Shown: positions 36,242 to 45,239, counted from the stretch's first letter. The stretch: DNA of 64,000 bases from Pedobacter panaciterrae (GCF_013204795.1 NZ_JABMKW010000016.1:558001-622000), one strand, 5' to 3'. Numbers and translations are program-made. Notes: generated by a model not told the origin, from the sequence alone.

Positions 36242-36520
36242 AGTGATCTATTTGCTGCTAAAATACAACTTTTAGGTTGTGTTCAAACAGAATGGCTTTG
36301 CAAAACACTCAGCAGTAGCTTCCTGCCCTTTTAAAATATGTTAGCTAATTAAGCAACTCAACAGTTTGTCATCGAAAATGGCCGCTCGTTCCATTTAAAT
36401 TATTCTTCCCTACTTTTACAGAAATATACATCCCATACACTGTGGGTATTTCACCAAAAGTAACGAAAAACCACTATCTCCGAAATAAGCAATTAGGGAA
36501 TTAGTCACTACAGATAATAT
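36242..36520. other. intergenic region before the sigma factor
   Basis: Contains no convincing gene. It must carry the sigma-factor promoter reading to the left; no clear promoter box or repeat was found. Confidence 0.4.
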
Positions 36521-37009
36521 TCAATTCCTTACTTCTTCGAATAAGTCTGGATCCATGGATGAATATTTTATAGGTAATGTATCTCCAACAGAAAATCGCC
36601 TGTCAGCTTCAACATCATCCATAATTGAATGATTATATATCCTTCCTCTTGAAGTATAAGTAAACTTAATTATTATTCCTGGGTAATTTTTGTGACCGCC
36701 CATGTATTTAACTGATGTAACTGTGGCATTAGCCTTTGTACCATACCTCTTAAGCTGATTATCAGCGTAGTTATTGTGAAGAATATTGAGCAATAGAAGT
36801 ATAGATCCTGTTAAAAGGACGAAGATTAAGCCTTTGACTAAATAGTTCCCAGAAAACCGCAGCTGAATTAAAAAATAAATAGATAACGCAATAGCTAACT
36901 GATCAAGTCCATCGAGCTTTGAAAGCTTATGTGAATAATATATGTGGACATAGCCGCAAGCGACAATTCCTGTAGACAATATTAAAGTTATAATATTGAT
37001 TTTTTTCAT
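36521..37009 (-). CDS. DUF3592 membrane protein
   Basis: A 162-residue protein with helices near residues 5-25, 37-53 and 58-78, then a soluble domain with the DUF3592 pattern: LKRYGTKANATVTSVKYMGG, IIIKFTYTSRGRIYNHSI and FSVGDTLPIKYSSMDPDL. Members are membrane proteins of unknown function. Its start is divergent from the broken peptidase gene at 37274. Confidence 0.75.
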   Translation of the reverse strand: MKKINIITLILSTGIVACGYVHIYYSHKLSKLDGLDQLAIALSIYFLIQLRFSGNYLVKGLIFVLLTGSILLLLNILHNNYADNQLKRYGTKANATVTSVKYMGGHKNYPGIIIKFTYTSRGRIYNHSIMDDVEADRRFSVGDTLPIKYSSMDPDLFEEVRN

Positions 37010-37273
37010 AGTGAAAAACTATCGTTTTAAAAAACGAAAATTCGTACATTAAAAGCAAGAATCCAAAGTAAGTTTTACGTTTGTACTTTTCACTGTTAGA
37101 GGTCGTCAGTTTAGTTAGCAAAAAGCATTCAGAATGCATTAATCATTATATCAATCTGTGTAATATTCGCTTGTTTATAAAAATAATACAAAAATCTTGA
37201 TGCATATACTTATCGGATCTTTTTAACAAAGATTAACAACTCAGTCTTTTCACTTGTGCTTAATTTCGTTTGT

Positions 37274-38240
37274 ATGAACGCAATCCGACTTAGGTCTTTC
37301 CTCAGTTTATTACTAATTTCTACCGCTAGTATCGTTTCAGCACAAACGCTCAAACAGAAAGAAAAGAACCTCAAAGCATTTACCGAACTACATGGCTATG
37401 TTCGCTTTTTCCACCCCTCAGACGAAGCAACTAAGACTAACTGGTTTTTATATTCACTATATGGGAGTCCATCAGGTAATGTCTGCCCAAAATGACCGAC
37501 AGCTACTCAAAGAGTTGAAGGCGTTAATGTCACCAATTGCTCCATCGGTCATTATAGATAGTATTCCTATACCAAAACTTAGGAGTTTTAGTAAAATTAT
37601 TCCTGAAAAGGCAATGAATTACAAGCTTGTAAATTGGGTTCACAGGGGTTTATCTTTGCCTAATGGTTCACCCGTCTATAAGAGTCAAAGAAATAACAGA
37701 GATACAGTTGAGACGAACTACATCGACTATCCTTTACCTACAATCAGATTAGACGCAACGATTGACGGTTGTTATGAATTTACTGTGGAAGTGACAGGGG
37801 ATAAAACTGATTGTTACCAGGACAATTTATTTGTTGCGGCCTTTGATGGTTTTGAACGACTCATAAATAAGTCTAGTGAAAATATTATAACTGGAAAAAC
37901 TATTCGGTACAGATTCCAGGGAAATCTTCCTAAAGGTGAGAAGAGTGTTAATTTTACGCTCAGAGTACCAAAATATAGGATTGTTAGGATAAATAAGCCT
38001 AACATTCAAGTTTTCACTGAAAAAAACAAGAGAACATTCGAATTTAAAGAGCCACTGGATGTGAAGAATGCGACTGTAAATATTATTTTGAGTATTGCAG
38101 AGGATAAAAAATTCTATTTGACAAAACCTGCCTCTATTTCAAATATAACTTCTTTAAAACTTGCTAAGAATGTATATGCCGCTATTCCACATACCCTCTA
38201 TGCGACGAAAAGTGCCACTTATCCTCAGGTTGAAAATACA
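37274..38240 (+). pseudogene. S41-type peptidase, frameshifted and 3'-truncated
   Basis: The first frame (37274-37495) gives a signal peptide (MNAIRLRSFLSLLLISTASI) and FTELHGYVRFFHPSDEATKT, then NWFLYSLYG before running wrong. The second frame takes over with VHQVMSAQNDRQLLKELKAL and continues through YKLVNWVHRGLSLPNGSPVY and VYAAIPHTLYATKSATYP. Removing one base near 37464-37468 rejoins the frames. This N-terminal architecture belongs to large S41 peptidases of Bacteroidota (about 700 residues). The peptidase core is missing because the gene ends at the junction with the broken gene on the other strand (about 38225-38240). Confidence 0.75.
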
Positions 38241-38714
38241 TTCCCATTAAACATTTTTTCGATAATAATATTAGCCATCAGCCGGCTATGTCGTCCATTT
38301 CCATTTGAAAAACAGTGAATACTAACTATACGGTGTTTAAACCGAACTGCAATTTCATCAGGAGAAAAAACATCATTATCAATCCAAAATCTGGCATCGT
38401 CTAACAGCGACTTTAATTCAACAGCAACTTGCCATCTGTCAACGCCAATGTTCTTATTTGTTTTGCGGAAATCCCCTGCCCATGCCCAAACATTTCTATA
38501 CATTCGTTTATGCACGTCCTTGACAAAAGCTTCTGTAAGGAGACTATTTCGTTTAAAATTTCTGCTCAAAGTCCATTGTATCGCTTCTTCGATATTCTGC
38601 TGTTCAAACTCATCCAGCTCTTCCCTGGTTGCAATGGCAGGGATTAGCAAACCTTCTTTTTTCCTCTTCGTCCAATGGGGTTTGTCCATCAATATAAACT
38701 ATATCTAATCCCAT
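38225..38714 (-). pseudogene. mobile mystery protein B (Fic-related), frameshifted and truncated
   Basis: The true start is the ATG at 38714, overlapping the end of the upstream gene by ten bases: MGLDIVYIDGQTPLDEEEK. Then a run of six T (plus strand, 38657-38662) carries one base too many and breaks the frame; the frame with KEGLLIPAIATREELDEFEQ continues after it. The Fic-like motif HCFSNGNGRHSRLMANIII is intact, but the protein stops about 30-40 residues early at NGNVFST. Mobile mystery protein B accompanies protein A in many genomes and is thought to be Fic-domain related. Here it is inactive by both lesions. Confidence 0.7.
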
Positions 38715-39163
38715 AAAATTTTAGGCATGTTATTTTTTATATCTTCGGTTCTCTCCTTTATCGCTTTTTCAATTCTTTTCTTAGAATTCTCCTGATCTTC
38801 TAATTTCATGGTGTTTGATGTGCGTAAAACAATTTTCGAAGCTAGCTCCATTGCCTTTTTTTCTATTAAAGTATCTAACGAACCATCCTTTGGTATAAAG
38901 CCATAAACCAATTCCATATCTAATACCCTTCCTACCTCTCTTAAGGATTTTAGCGTGATCGAACCATCGTTTTCTCTTTTTTCAATATCCAAAATACCTT
39001 GTTTGGTAACCGACAATTTATTCCCCAATTGTTGCATTGACATACCTAAAGTAGTACGAATGGCTTTAATCCAACCAGTCGGTGGAACAGCAACCTGCTT
39101 TAAGGTAACAAAGCTTAGTAATTTATTATTAAGCTGTTGAATCATTAATGACTGTTTTCCCAT
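38705..39163 (-). CDS. mobile mystery protein A, XRE-type HTH regulator
   Basis: A 152-residue protein. The order LLSFVTLKQVAVPPTGWIKA, IRTTLGMSMQQLGNKLSVTK, QGILDIEKRENDGSITLKSL and LDMELVYGFIPKDGSLDTLI is the family pattern of mobile mystery protein A, a helix-turn-helix protein always found with protein B. The C-terminal 50 residues are helical and charged. It appears intact. It probably represses its own operon through the two inverted repeats just upstream of its start. Confidence 0.82.
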   Translation of the reverse strand: MGKQSLMIQQLNNKLLSFVTLKQVAVPPTGWIKAIRTTLGMSMQQLGNKLSVTKQGILDIEKRENDGSITLKSLREVGRVLDMELVYGFIPKDGSLDTLIEKKAMELASKIVLRTSNTMKLEDQENSKKRIEKAIKERTEDIKNNMPKILWD

Positions 39164-39170
39164 ATAAGTA

Positions 39171-39215
39171 AAGTTTTAACTTGACAATTCACCAATAAAA
39201 GTAAAGCTATAGCTT
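39171..39215. promoter_or_regulatory. two operator-like inverted repeats before mobile mystery protein A
   Basis: AAGTTTTAACTT (39171-39182) and AAGCTATAGCTT (39204-39215) share AAGyT and ArCTT arms; the second is a perfect palindrome. Their centres are 33 bases apart, three helical turns, and the first lies 8 bases from the start codon, which fits autorepression by the HTH protein. Confidence 0.5.
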
Positions 39216-39449
39216 AACCTATTTTTATGCCTATATTTTAATTAATTACAAATGACTATTAATCAACTAGCCTCATGAAGTAACGGAATAGTGAGAACAA
39301 CAAAAAATAGCATTTTAGGAATGCGCTTAAGCTTTTCTAAAAAAGAGTTAGAATAAGGTCATTATTAGTAGAACCAAAATTCGGATCGAACCGCTAGGAT
39401 GAACCTGGCCTTCCAGCTTATCTACCACATTAACACAAATTAGAGGGCA

Positions 39450-39696
39450 AAAAAAAGGAGTTAGTCCCAAATTTAAGACTAACTCCAACCAAGTGCTCTC
39501 GGATATATTTCGAACACACCAATTCCTGCAAGATTTGAGGATAGTTGCAGACTTAAAAAAATATATAGAGGACATGACAAATACACACCCACAGTTTCAA
39601 AAAGGTTGCTTTTTTGATAATATCAGTAACTCTGACGCTAAGAAATAGCCCTTCCCATGTGGGAATTTGCACTAGTAGCAATTTCCCACATGGGAT
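39450..39696 (+). repeat. repeat family copy C: hairpin, coding-like core, paired palindromes
   Basis: A perfect hairpin (GGAGTTAGTC at 39457-39466 with GACTAACTCC at 39477-39486) precedes a 48-codon frame at 39502-39648 reading DIFRTHQFLQDLRIVADLKK, then YIEDMTNTHPQFQKGCFF and on to a stop. TTCCCATGTGGGAA (39652-39665) and TTCCCACATGGGAT (39683-39696) follow; with flanks they form a 17-bp inverted repeat around ACTAGTA. The remainder of 39216-39849 has no gene. Confidence 0.65.
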
Positions 39697-39849
39697 TTCA
39701 CCGGAAGATCAAATAGCAACAAATTAATGTAGTAATAAGAATCATAGCTGTTATATTTTGAACCATCCACTAATAGTGATAGTTTAGCTTATCTGATACA
39801 TTTCTAAGGACACGTTTGTAATCTACCAACTCTCCAAGCAAGAGTATAT

Positions 39850-42147
39850 TCAAATTATCCCCACCCTAAGACCAATTAATCCGCTAAGACCCTGCAAATC
39901 TTCGATATCGAACTTTTGAAGATGGGCGTCAAGCAACTTTTCTGATTGCAACAGTTGCACATAACCGATGTACTCCTTTTCTTCCACTTTAGAAGTACAA
40001 ACAATTGTAATTTTACCCGGTTGGGTAATGCGTTGCCGGGTGTTTTTTATATGGGCTTTATCGATTCTTTTCTTGACCATTTCAAAGCGGGCGTTGTACG
40101 TCCCGTCCACATCAAAGCGTTTTTCATCCATTCTAAAACGAATGGCAATCTCAGTATTATACACCAAAATCAATGAAGTTACCTCAAGCGGATATGGCAG
40201 GATATGAACTTCCTCTCTATGGGCAACTTCCATTTTACATACGGTCCTTAGCTGCCAAAGTCTCAAAGCGCTCAGCTTCGAAAAATCATATTGATGTTGC
40301 GGCTGGATGGACTGCCCTATATATAGATTATGCTCTACACCATCCGTCTTAAATCGTTCATAATAATGCGGAAAAATTTGCTGAGCTTCGCTCTGTGCAA
40401 TATCCAACACATTGGCAAGGGTTTGGTTAATCCTGGAAATGGTTTGTTCGTATTTTCTCCGGTATCCATGAAACCTGCCGACATCCTTTTGACAAGCCAA
40501 AAAATAAAATTTAAGCTTGTTCCTGAGTTTTTTACTTGTGACACTTCTTAACCAGGGATGAACAGTACCGCTCAGGTAAGCATTGATTTCGTGTTCAGAA
40601 CTGACCTGAAAGGCCGAACTGATCTTTCTTAACAGTGCCGTCACCTGAACTGTCAATTCGGCAATTTCATTGGGCACACTATCGCAATCTGCAGATTTTA
40701 ACAACTGCAATACAGCGGTCAACTGATTTTTCAAGTCTTTTTTAGCACTGAGGTTTCGCACATGAGAAGACCCTTTAACATCTAGCTGTGCATACATGGG
40801 TATGATATTATCGAAGCAGATCTCTTCTGGCTGGTATTGATTCAGGCCATGCGATGATGCATTCAGATAAAGCTTTGCTTGCTCTCTGAACTTCCAGTTT
40901 ACCGAGGGATGCAAGGTTGTAAATTTTAATTGTATAACCGCATTGATCTTACTCTCCATTTCCCTCACCATTCTCTCGAATTGATAGGCCAGGTCTGGCA
41001 TCACCACTTCTAATTTAAGTGCATTAATGCTATTGAGTTCATCAGTCTTTGGCGAAACGACCTCCAGCACACCTAAAATAGAATTGTTTTTGGTTACCGG
41101 CGCCAGAATGATGCTTTTATAAGTGTCCGAATCGAACAAGGATGCAGATCTATGCCCCGAGTTAGCCCTGCAATATCGCTCTACATTGGAAATTGCCACA
41201 TATCGCTGGTCTTTAATCATCGACCAATAATCATTCAGGATGATTGATTCGGACGCACTGTAATCACTATCCTGCAAGATAAGGCTGTGACTATCCTGAA
41301 CGGTAGTTGCCTCATTGAAGGTGTCCCCATCATGGCAGAACACCACATACCCCACTCTGAGATTAGCGATACCGAAAATGGAACTGAATATGCCATCCAG
41401 ATTTTGCATGAACTGTGCAGAATTAAAGTCCAGCAGGTTTCCTTTAAAAAGCGACACCGCATTTTCAATAGTTGCGTCAAACAGCGTCATGATTGCAAAC
41501 CCTTTCAAAATATAACTGCCCGGAGGAATCTTACGCATCCACAAGTCCAGATCTTCGTAATTGTCTTTCAGCAGGTCGATATCCTCAACTGTCAATGGCA
41601 CCGCTGATTCCGTGGGAATGATTTCCAGAAAATCAGCATTATACAAAATACGATAGTGTTTGATAATTCCATCGGCAGTTGGGATATCATAAAATAAGGG
41701 TTTACGGAAATCCAGCCTGGTACCATACAACATGTTGAGCACAATACAGGAACTCAAAACATACATCTGATGCTGATCAAAATCGCGAATACTAAATTCG
41801 AACTTTCGACCTGCCTGTTCCATTATCCTTTTGAAACGCGCAGTTAAATTAAAAGCAAAACTGACGTATGGCAAACCCACCGCTTTGATCTCGTTCTCGG
41901 TCAAATCTACCGGAAAATAGTTCTCTAGCAACCTGCCTATGAGTGGGGCTTGCTCATCAAAGATAGCCGCATCGGTTATCCCTGCTTTAAGCTCCGGAAA
42001 TTCTCTGATTTGTTGCAGTAAACTGGTCGCTTCAGCAGAGCCAACGTGGCCGGAGGCTGCGCTTATCAATTCCAGTCTTTTGATGACCGGCTCAAAAGAA
42101 AACTCAATTAGAAACGGACTTACGGAATCAAGGTAAAGTGCTGACAT
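39850..42147 (-). CDS. large GAF-domain protein
   Basis: A 765-residue soluble protein. Residues about 250-395 look like a GAF domain (IFGIANLRVGYVVFCHDGDT, then YVAISNVERYCRANSGHRSA and SIILAPVTKNNSILGVLEVV). The N-terminal part is helical (RFKRIMEQAGRKFEFSIRDF), and the C-terminal part has a long helical region and LYIGQSIQPQHQYDFSKLSA. No kinase, cyclase or HTH motif was found. Proteins of this length and form occur in Pedobacter relatives without a known role; ligand-dependent signalling is an inference. No sigma54-like element was seen upstream. Confidence 0.65.
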   Translation of the reverse strand: MSALYLDSVSPFLIEFSFEPVIKRLELISAASGHVGSAEATSLLQQIREFPELKAGITDAAIFDEQAPLIGRLLENYFPVDLTENEIKAVGLPYVSFAFNLTARFKRIMEQAGRKFEFSIRDFDQHQMYVLSSCIVLNMLYGTRLDFRKPLFYDIPTADGIIKHYRILYNADFLEIIPTESAVPLTVEDIDLLKDNYEDLDLWMRKIPPGSYILKGFAIMTLFDATIENAVSLFKGNLLDFNSAQFMQNLDGIFSSIFGIANLRVGYVVFCHDGDTFNEATTVQDSHSLILQDSDYSASESIILNDYWSMIKDQRYVAISNVERYCRANSGHRSASLFDSDTYKSIILAPVTKNNSILGVLEVVSPKTDELNSINALKLEVVMPDLAYQFERMVREMESKINAVIQLKFTTLHPSVNWKFREQAKLYLNASSHGLNQYQPEEICFDNIIPMYAQLDVKGSSHVRNLSAKKDLKNQLTAVLQLLKSADCDSVPNEIAELTVQVTALLRKISSAFQVSSEHEINAYLSGTVHPWLRSVTSKKLRNKLKFYFLACQKDVGRFHGYRRKYEQTISRINQTLANVLDIAQSEAQQIFPHYYERFKTDGVEHNLYIGQSIQPQHQYDFSKLSALRLWQLRTVCKMEVAHREEVHILPYPLEVTSLILVYNTEIAIRFRMDEKRFDVDGTYNARFEMVKKRIDKAHIKNTRQRITQPGKITIVCTSKVEEKEYIGYVQLLQSEKLLDAHLQKFDIEDLQGLSGLIGLRVGII

Positions 42148-42321
42148 CTTTTAATTCTTAATCTAAAATAACAATTAAAACAGACTTTTTTACAAAGTCT
42201 GAAACCCTATAATGTAGACACTAAACTATGAAAAGGATTCACCGTGGTGAATCCTTTATGCCTGCCTTCAGGTGCGAACTTGTGTGAAGAAAAACACCCT
42301 GCTGTAAAAGACCCCCGACTT

Positions 42322-43263
42322 CTACTTTACAGATAGGGCCGAATTTTGCTTGAGATTGGTTCCCTTAATAAACTCGGCTATATATCTGGCTGATAATTCC
42401 GGAAATTCATGTTGAGGACCATGACCCGAGTGAGGAAAAACCACCAACTGACCATTAGGAATTTTTCCAATCATCGGGTACCAGTTTTGAACCGGCACAC
42501 TTAAATCATTGTCGCCGCAAACAATAAGCATAGGAATTTGCGTCCGTGTGAGTTGCTCTTTACGGTTTTCCTTATCTTCTCTGAATTTTTCATGCCCTTT
42601 GAGATACATCTGAAACAGTTCCATTGTTGCCGGAATTTTGTCCACAACCCCCTCTCTCGCATATATCCTTTCATGAGATGCTTTAGCAGCCTGTCTGCTT
42701 TGCGCTGAATTAGCTTCAAAGAAAAGGATCTCCTCATCTTCCAGCGAATTGATGGGTTTTAGGGCTCGCTCAACCCAGCGCTGCTGTACAGGGAATTCAG
42801 CATCACCAGGAGGGTTGGTACCGATCAAGACCGCTTGGGCGACACGTTCCGGATACTCCAAAACCATGGTCTGAGAAACATAACCACCCCAGGACCATCC
42901 GGCCATCGTCACTTTATCCAATTTCAAGGCTTTTGCAAATTCATTTACCACTTTAGCTACATCGCTAAAGTTGTCTGGCAGTACGCCGGTGGAATACCCG
43001 ATGCCAGGATAGTCAAAATAAATGACGCGGTTGGTTTTAGCCAGTTCATCTAAAAACAATGGGTCCCAGGTATCAAGGGATCCTCTCATCCGGTTCGCCA
43101 ATAATATTGGAGTGCCTTTCCCGAGTGAGCGATAGGCAATTTTTACTCCGTTTATTTCTGCATACTGATTTTTGGCGTTTGCCGCCGACTGGGCTTTAGC
43201 ACTCAGGCTAACAATTACCAGGGTGAGCAATATGCTCAGCTGTTTAATGAATGCGTGTTTCAT
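42322..43263 (-). CDS. exported alpha/beta hydrolase 1
   Basis: The ATG at 43263 starts a signal peptide (MKHAFIKQLSILLTLVIVSL, then SAKAQ); the frame is open 22 codons further. The 313-residue protein has VKIAYRSLGKGTPILLANRM with RGSLDTWDP (in the oxyanion place where HG is usual), the nucleophile elbow MAGWSWGGYV near residue 125, the acid in VCGDNDLSVPVQNW and the His in HSGHGPQHEFPEL. It is a close paralogue of the cytoplasmic hydrolase at 48635. A sigma54-like element and an activator site lie upstream, joining it to the regulon of 50649. Confidence 0.87.
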   Translation of the reverse strand: MKHAFIKQLSILLTLVIVSLSAKAQSAANAKNQYAEINGVKIAYRSLGKGTPILLANRMRGSLDTWDPLFLDELAKTNRVIYFDYPGIGYSTGVLPDNFSDVAKVVNEFAKALKLDKVTMAGWSWGGYVSQTMVLEYPERVAQAVLIGTNPPGDAEFPVQQRWVERALKPINSLEDEEILFFEANSAQSRQAAKASHERIYAREGVVDKIPATMELFQMYLKGHEKFREDKENRKEQLTRTQIPMLIVCGDNDLSVPVQNWYPMIGKIPNGQLVVFPHSGHGPQHEFPELSARYIAEFIKGTNLKQNSALSVK

Positions 43264-43369
43264 CTTTTTTTTGTTTAGTTTACAATACTTACTTTCTATA
43301 GTCCTAATGTTGAGGTAAGTGCAGGTCAAATTGAATTATGATTATGGACTTCCTCGTTTAAACCTTCAT

Positions 43370-43386
43370 GACTAAAGGCGTACCAA
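43370..43386 (-). promoter_or_regulatory. sigma54-like promoter candidate before hydrolase 1 (weak)
   Basis: On the minus strand TTGGTACGCCTTTAGT has GG and the -12 dinucleotide at the correct ten-base spacing, but the -12 pair is GT instead of GC. The -24 part is good. It lies about 107 bases before the start codon. Confidence 0.35.
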
Positions 43387-43438
43387 TATTGCAACTAGCT
43401 GATTAACAATAAATAACAACAAAGCAACTGTATTGTGG

Positions 43439-43456
43439 TTATCTTTATATCGACAA
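43439..43456. promoter_or_regulatory. activator-site candidate U1
   Basis: TTATCTTTATATCGACAA fits the right half and centre of TTRSCGATATATCGSYAA; the left half is degenerate. The minus-strand reading TTGTCGATATA is the same as site U7. Confidence 0.4.
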
Positions 43457-43526
43457 TTGTTGAAAAAGTAACAGCATTGAGATCTTAATAAAGCTTCGTC
43501 GGTTGTTAGCCTGAATGTTAATGTGC

Positions 43527-44573
43527 CTACTGTTTCGTTTGCATCAGTGATGAGCCCGCTCCAAAAATACTCTCCTGTGTTGCCGCAATGATCTCATGAG
43601 GAAAGCCTAGCGCAATTAAACTAACCCCATTCAGGCGATCCAACTGCCCGGGGGTAAGATTCACTTTAAGGGAAGTAAGGTTATCAATCAGCTGTTGTTC
43701 AGTTCTCGGGCCTAAAATTGTAACGGTTGACAAAGCAGTTTGGGCGTGCTTCTGACGCACCCATGCCAGAGCCACATCCAGGGTCTTTACACCATTTTCT
43801 TCGGCTATCGCCTCCAGTGTATCTATAATAACAGTTTCCCTGGTGCTGCTTTCTGACTTTACCAGAGTTCCTCCCCAGGCTTTCTGTCTTGAAATACTTT
43901 CCTGAACCGGAGCGCGGTATTTTCCGGTAAGTGTGCCGCCGGCCAAGGGCGACCAGAATGCAACGCCAAGTCCCAGCGCTTCGGCCATAGGCAGAAGTTC
44001 CCTGTCTGCAGATCGCTCAATCAGGTTATATTCAATCTGAATGCCGGCTAAGGGTGTCCAGTTGTTTAGATCAGCAAGTGTAGCCGCTCTGGCTATCTGC
44101 CATGCCGGGAAGTTCGAAAATCCCGCGTAAAGAATTTTGCCCTCATGGGTCAAATCATCCAGCGCCCTCATCACTTCTTCAATTGGCGTCTGGCCGTCTG
44201 AAATATGTGCCCAATAAATGTCTAAATAATCGGTATTTAGGCGTTGCAAACTGTTCTCGATGGAAGTTTTTATATTTTTTCTGCTGTTGCCCGTGGTTAA
44301 CAGCGTTTTTCCGCCAGTCGAAAATTTAGAAGACAATACCAGGTCCTGTCTTTTCCCCTTGATCAGCCCGGACAATATTTTTTCCGACTCACCACCCTGG
44401 TAACCATCAGCAGTATCTAAAAAGTTCCCACCCGCCTCGACATATCGGTTAAAGATTTTTTCTGAGGTTGCCGCATCAGCACCGTGTCCCCATCGTGTAC
44501 CGAAATTTCCAGTGCCGAGTGCCAGCTCAGACACCCTCAATCCAGATTTTTTTCCAAAAATTTTGTAGTTCAT
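43527..44573 (-). CDS. aldo-keto reductase
   Basis: A 348-residue protein. LRVSELALGTGNFG opens the barrel; the catalytic Asp and Tyr are in NFLDTADGYQGGESE near residue 53, the Lys in LVLSSKFSTGG near 83 and the His in YWAHISDGQTPIEEVM near 125. ILGPRTEQQLIDNL near the end binds the NADPH adenosine phosphate in this family. Substrate is unknown; such enzymes reduce aldehydes and quinones under stress. It lies 39 bases downstream of the TetR gene and is probably its target and operon partner. Confidence 0.9.
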   Translation of the reverse strand: MNYKIFGKKSGLRVSELALGTGNFGTRWGHGADAATSEKIFNRYVEAGGNFLDTADGYQGGESEKILSGLIKGKRQDLVLSSKFSTGGKTLLTTGNSRKNIKTSIENSLQRLNTDYLDIYWAHISDGQTPIEEVMRALDDLTHEGKILYAGFSNFPAWQIARAATLADLNNWTPLAGIQIEYNLIERSADRELLPMAEALGLGVAFWSPLAGGTLTGKYRAPVQESISRQKAWGGTLVKSESSTRETVIIDTLEAIAEENGVKTLDVALAWVRQKHAQTALSTVTILGPRTEQQLIDNLTSLKVNLTPGQLDRLNGVSLIALGFPHEIIAATQESIFGAGSSLMQTKQ

Positions 44574-44612
44574 AATGTTGTTTTATTGAATATGTTTAAC
44601 TCGTGTAAAAGA

Positions 44613-45191
44613 TTAGTCCAGTACCTGAAGGTTAACGGAGATGATCTCTCTAAGCTCACCATTGGTATAAAGTCTTCGGGAAAGGCTTATTCCGTTCCAT
44701 AAATTTAAAAGAAGCTTTCCCACCAGCTCCGCATCAAGATGCTTGGCTGACCCGCGCCGCTGCGCACAGTTGATCCCCATGCTAAAAGTCTCTTGAAGTT
44801 CCGACAACAGCTTAGCTGCAACCTCTTTCAAGGTTTTATCCCTGGTTGACATTTCTGCCAAGGTATTCGCGATAAAACACCCCTTAAGCTTTTCCTCCTC
44901 TTCAGCCTCAGCTAAGCCAAAAAAGAATTTTCTTAAATCTCCTATAGGATCAAGACTCTCTGCGAGATTCTTCTTCAGGTCAAGCACTAAGTGTAAAGCA
45001 TGTCTCTCCAGTGCTTTCTCAAATAGCTCTTTTTTACCCCCCTTAAATGAAAGATAGAAACTCCCCTTGCCTATTCCCATGGCTTTAAGCAGCTCCTCAG
45101 TAGAGGCTGCCTCGTATCCAATCTTCCAGAAGATTTCTCCTGCTTTAGCAATGATTTGTTCCTCATTAAATATTTTCGGTCTTCCAGCCAT
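44613..45191 (-). CDS. TetR-family regulator
   Basis: The ATG at 45191 (MAGRPKIFNEEQIIAKAGEI) is the usual family start. Residues 10-55 form the helix-turn-helix (EIFWKIGYEAASTEELLKAM, GIGKGSFYLSFKGGKKELF). The rest is the helical ligand-binding domain with two Cys (GCFIAN near 108, NCAQRRG near 147). It belongs to the AcrR/NemR-like group that represses a neighbouring reductase; NemR uses Cys to sense electrophiles, and a similar role is an inference. A perfect operator-like repeat lies 31 bases upstream. Confidence 0.87.
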   Translation of the reverse strand: MAGRPKIFNEEQIIAKAGEIFWKIGYEAASTEELLKAMGIGKGSFYLSFKGGKKELFEKALERHALHLVLDLKKNLAESLDPIGDLRKFFFGLAEAEEEEKLKGCFIANTLAEMSTRDKTLKEVAAKLLSELQETFSMGINCAQRRGSAKHLDAELVGKLLLNLWNGISLSRRLYTNGELREIISVNLQVLD

Positions 45192-45221
45192 TTCAAATGA
45201 ATTATAGCACAAATCTATAAA

Positions 45222-45239
45222 TTGTACCGATTGGTACAA
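45222..45239. promoter_or_regulatory. TetR operator candidate
   Basis: TTGTACC and GGTACAA are exact inverted copies around GATT (45222-45239), 31 bases upstream of the TetR start. Size and form fit a TetR-family site, so autoregulation of the tetR-reductase operon is likely. Confidence 0.7.

Noticed and set aside
27244..39849. The spaced palindromes as a CRISPR array.
   Set aside because: Copies are kilobases apart and in pairs; there are no regular spacers and no cas genes.
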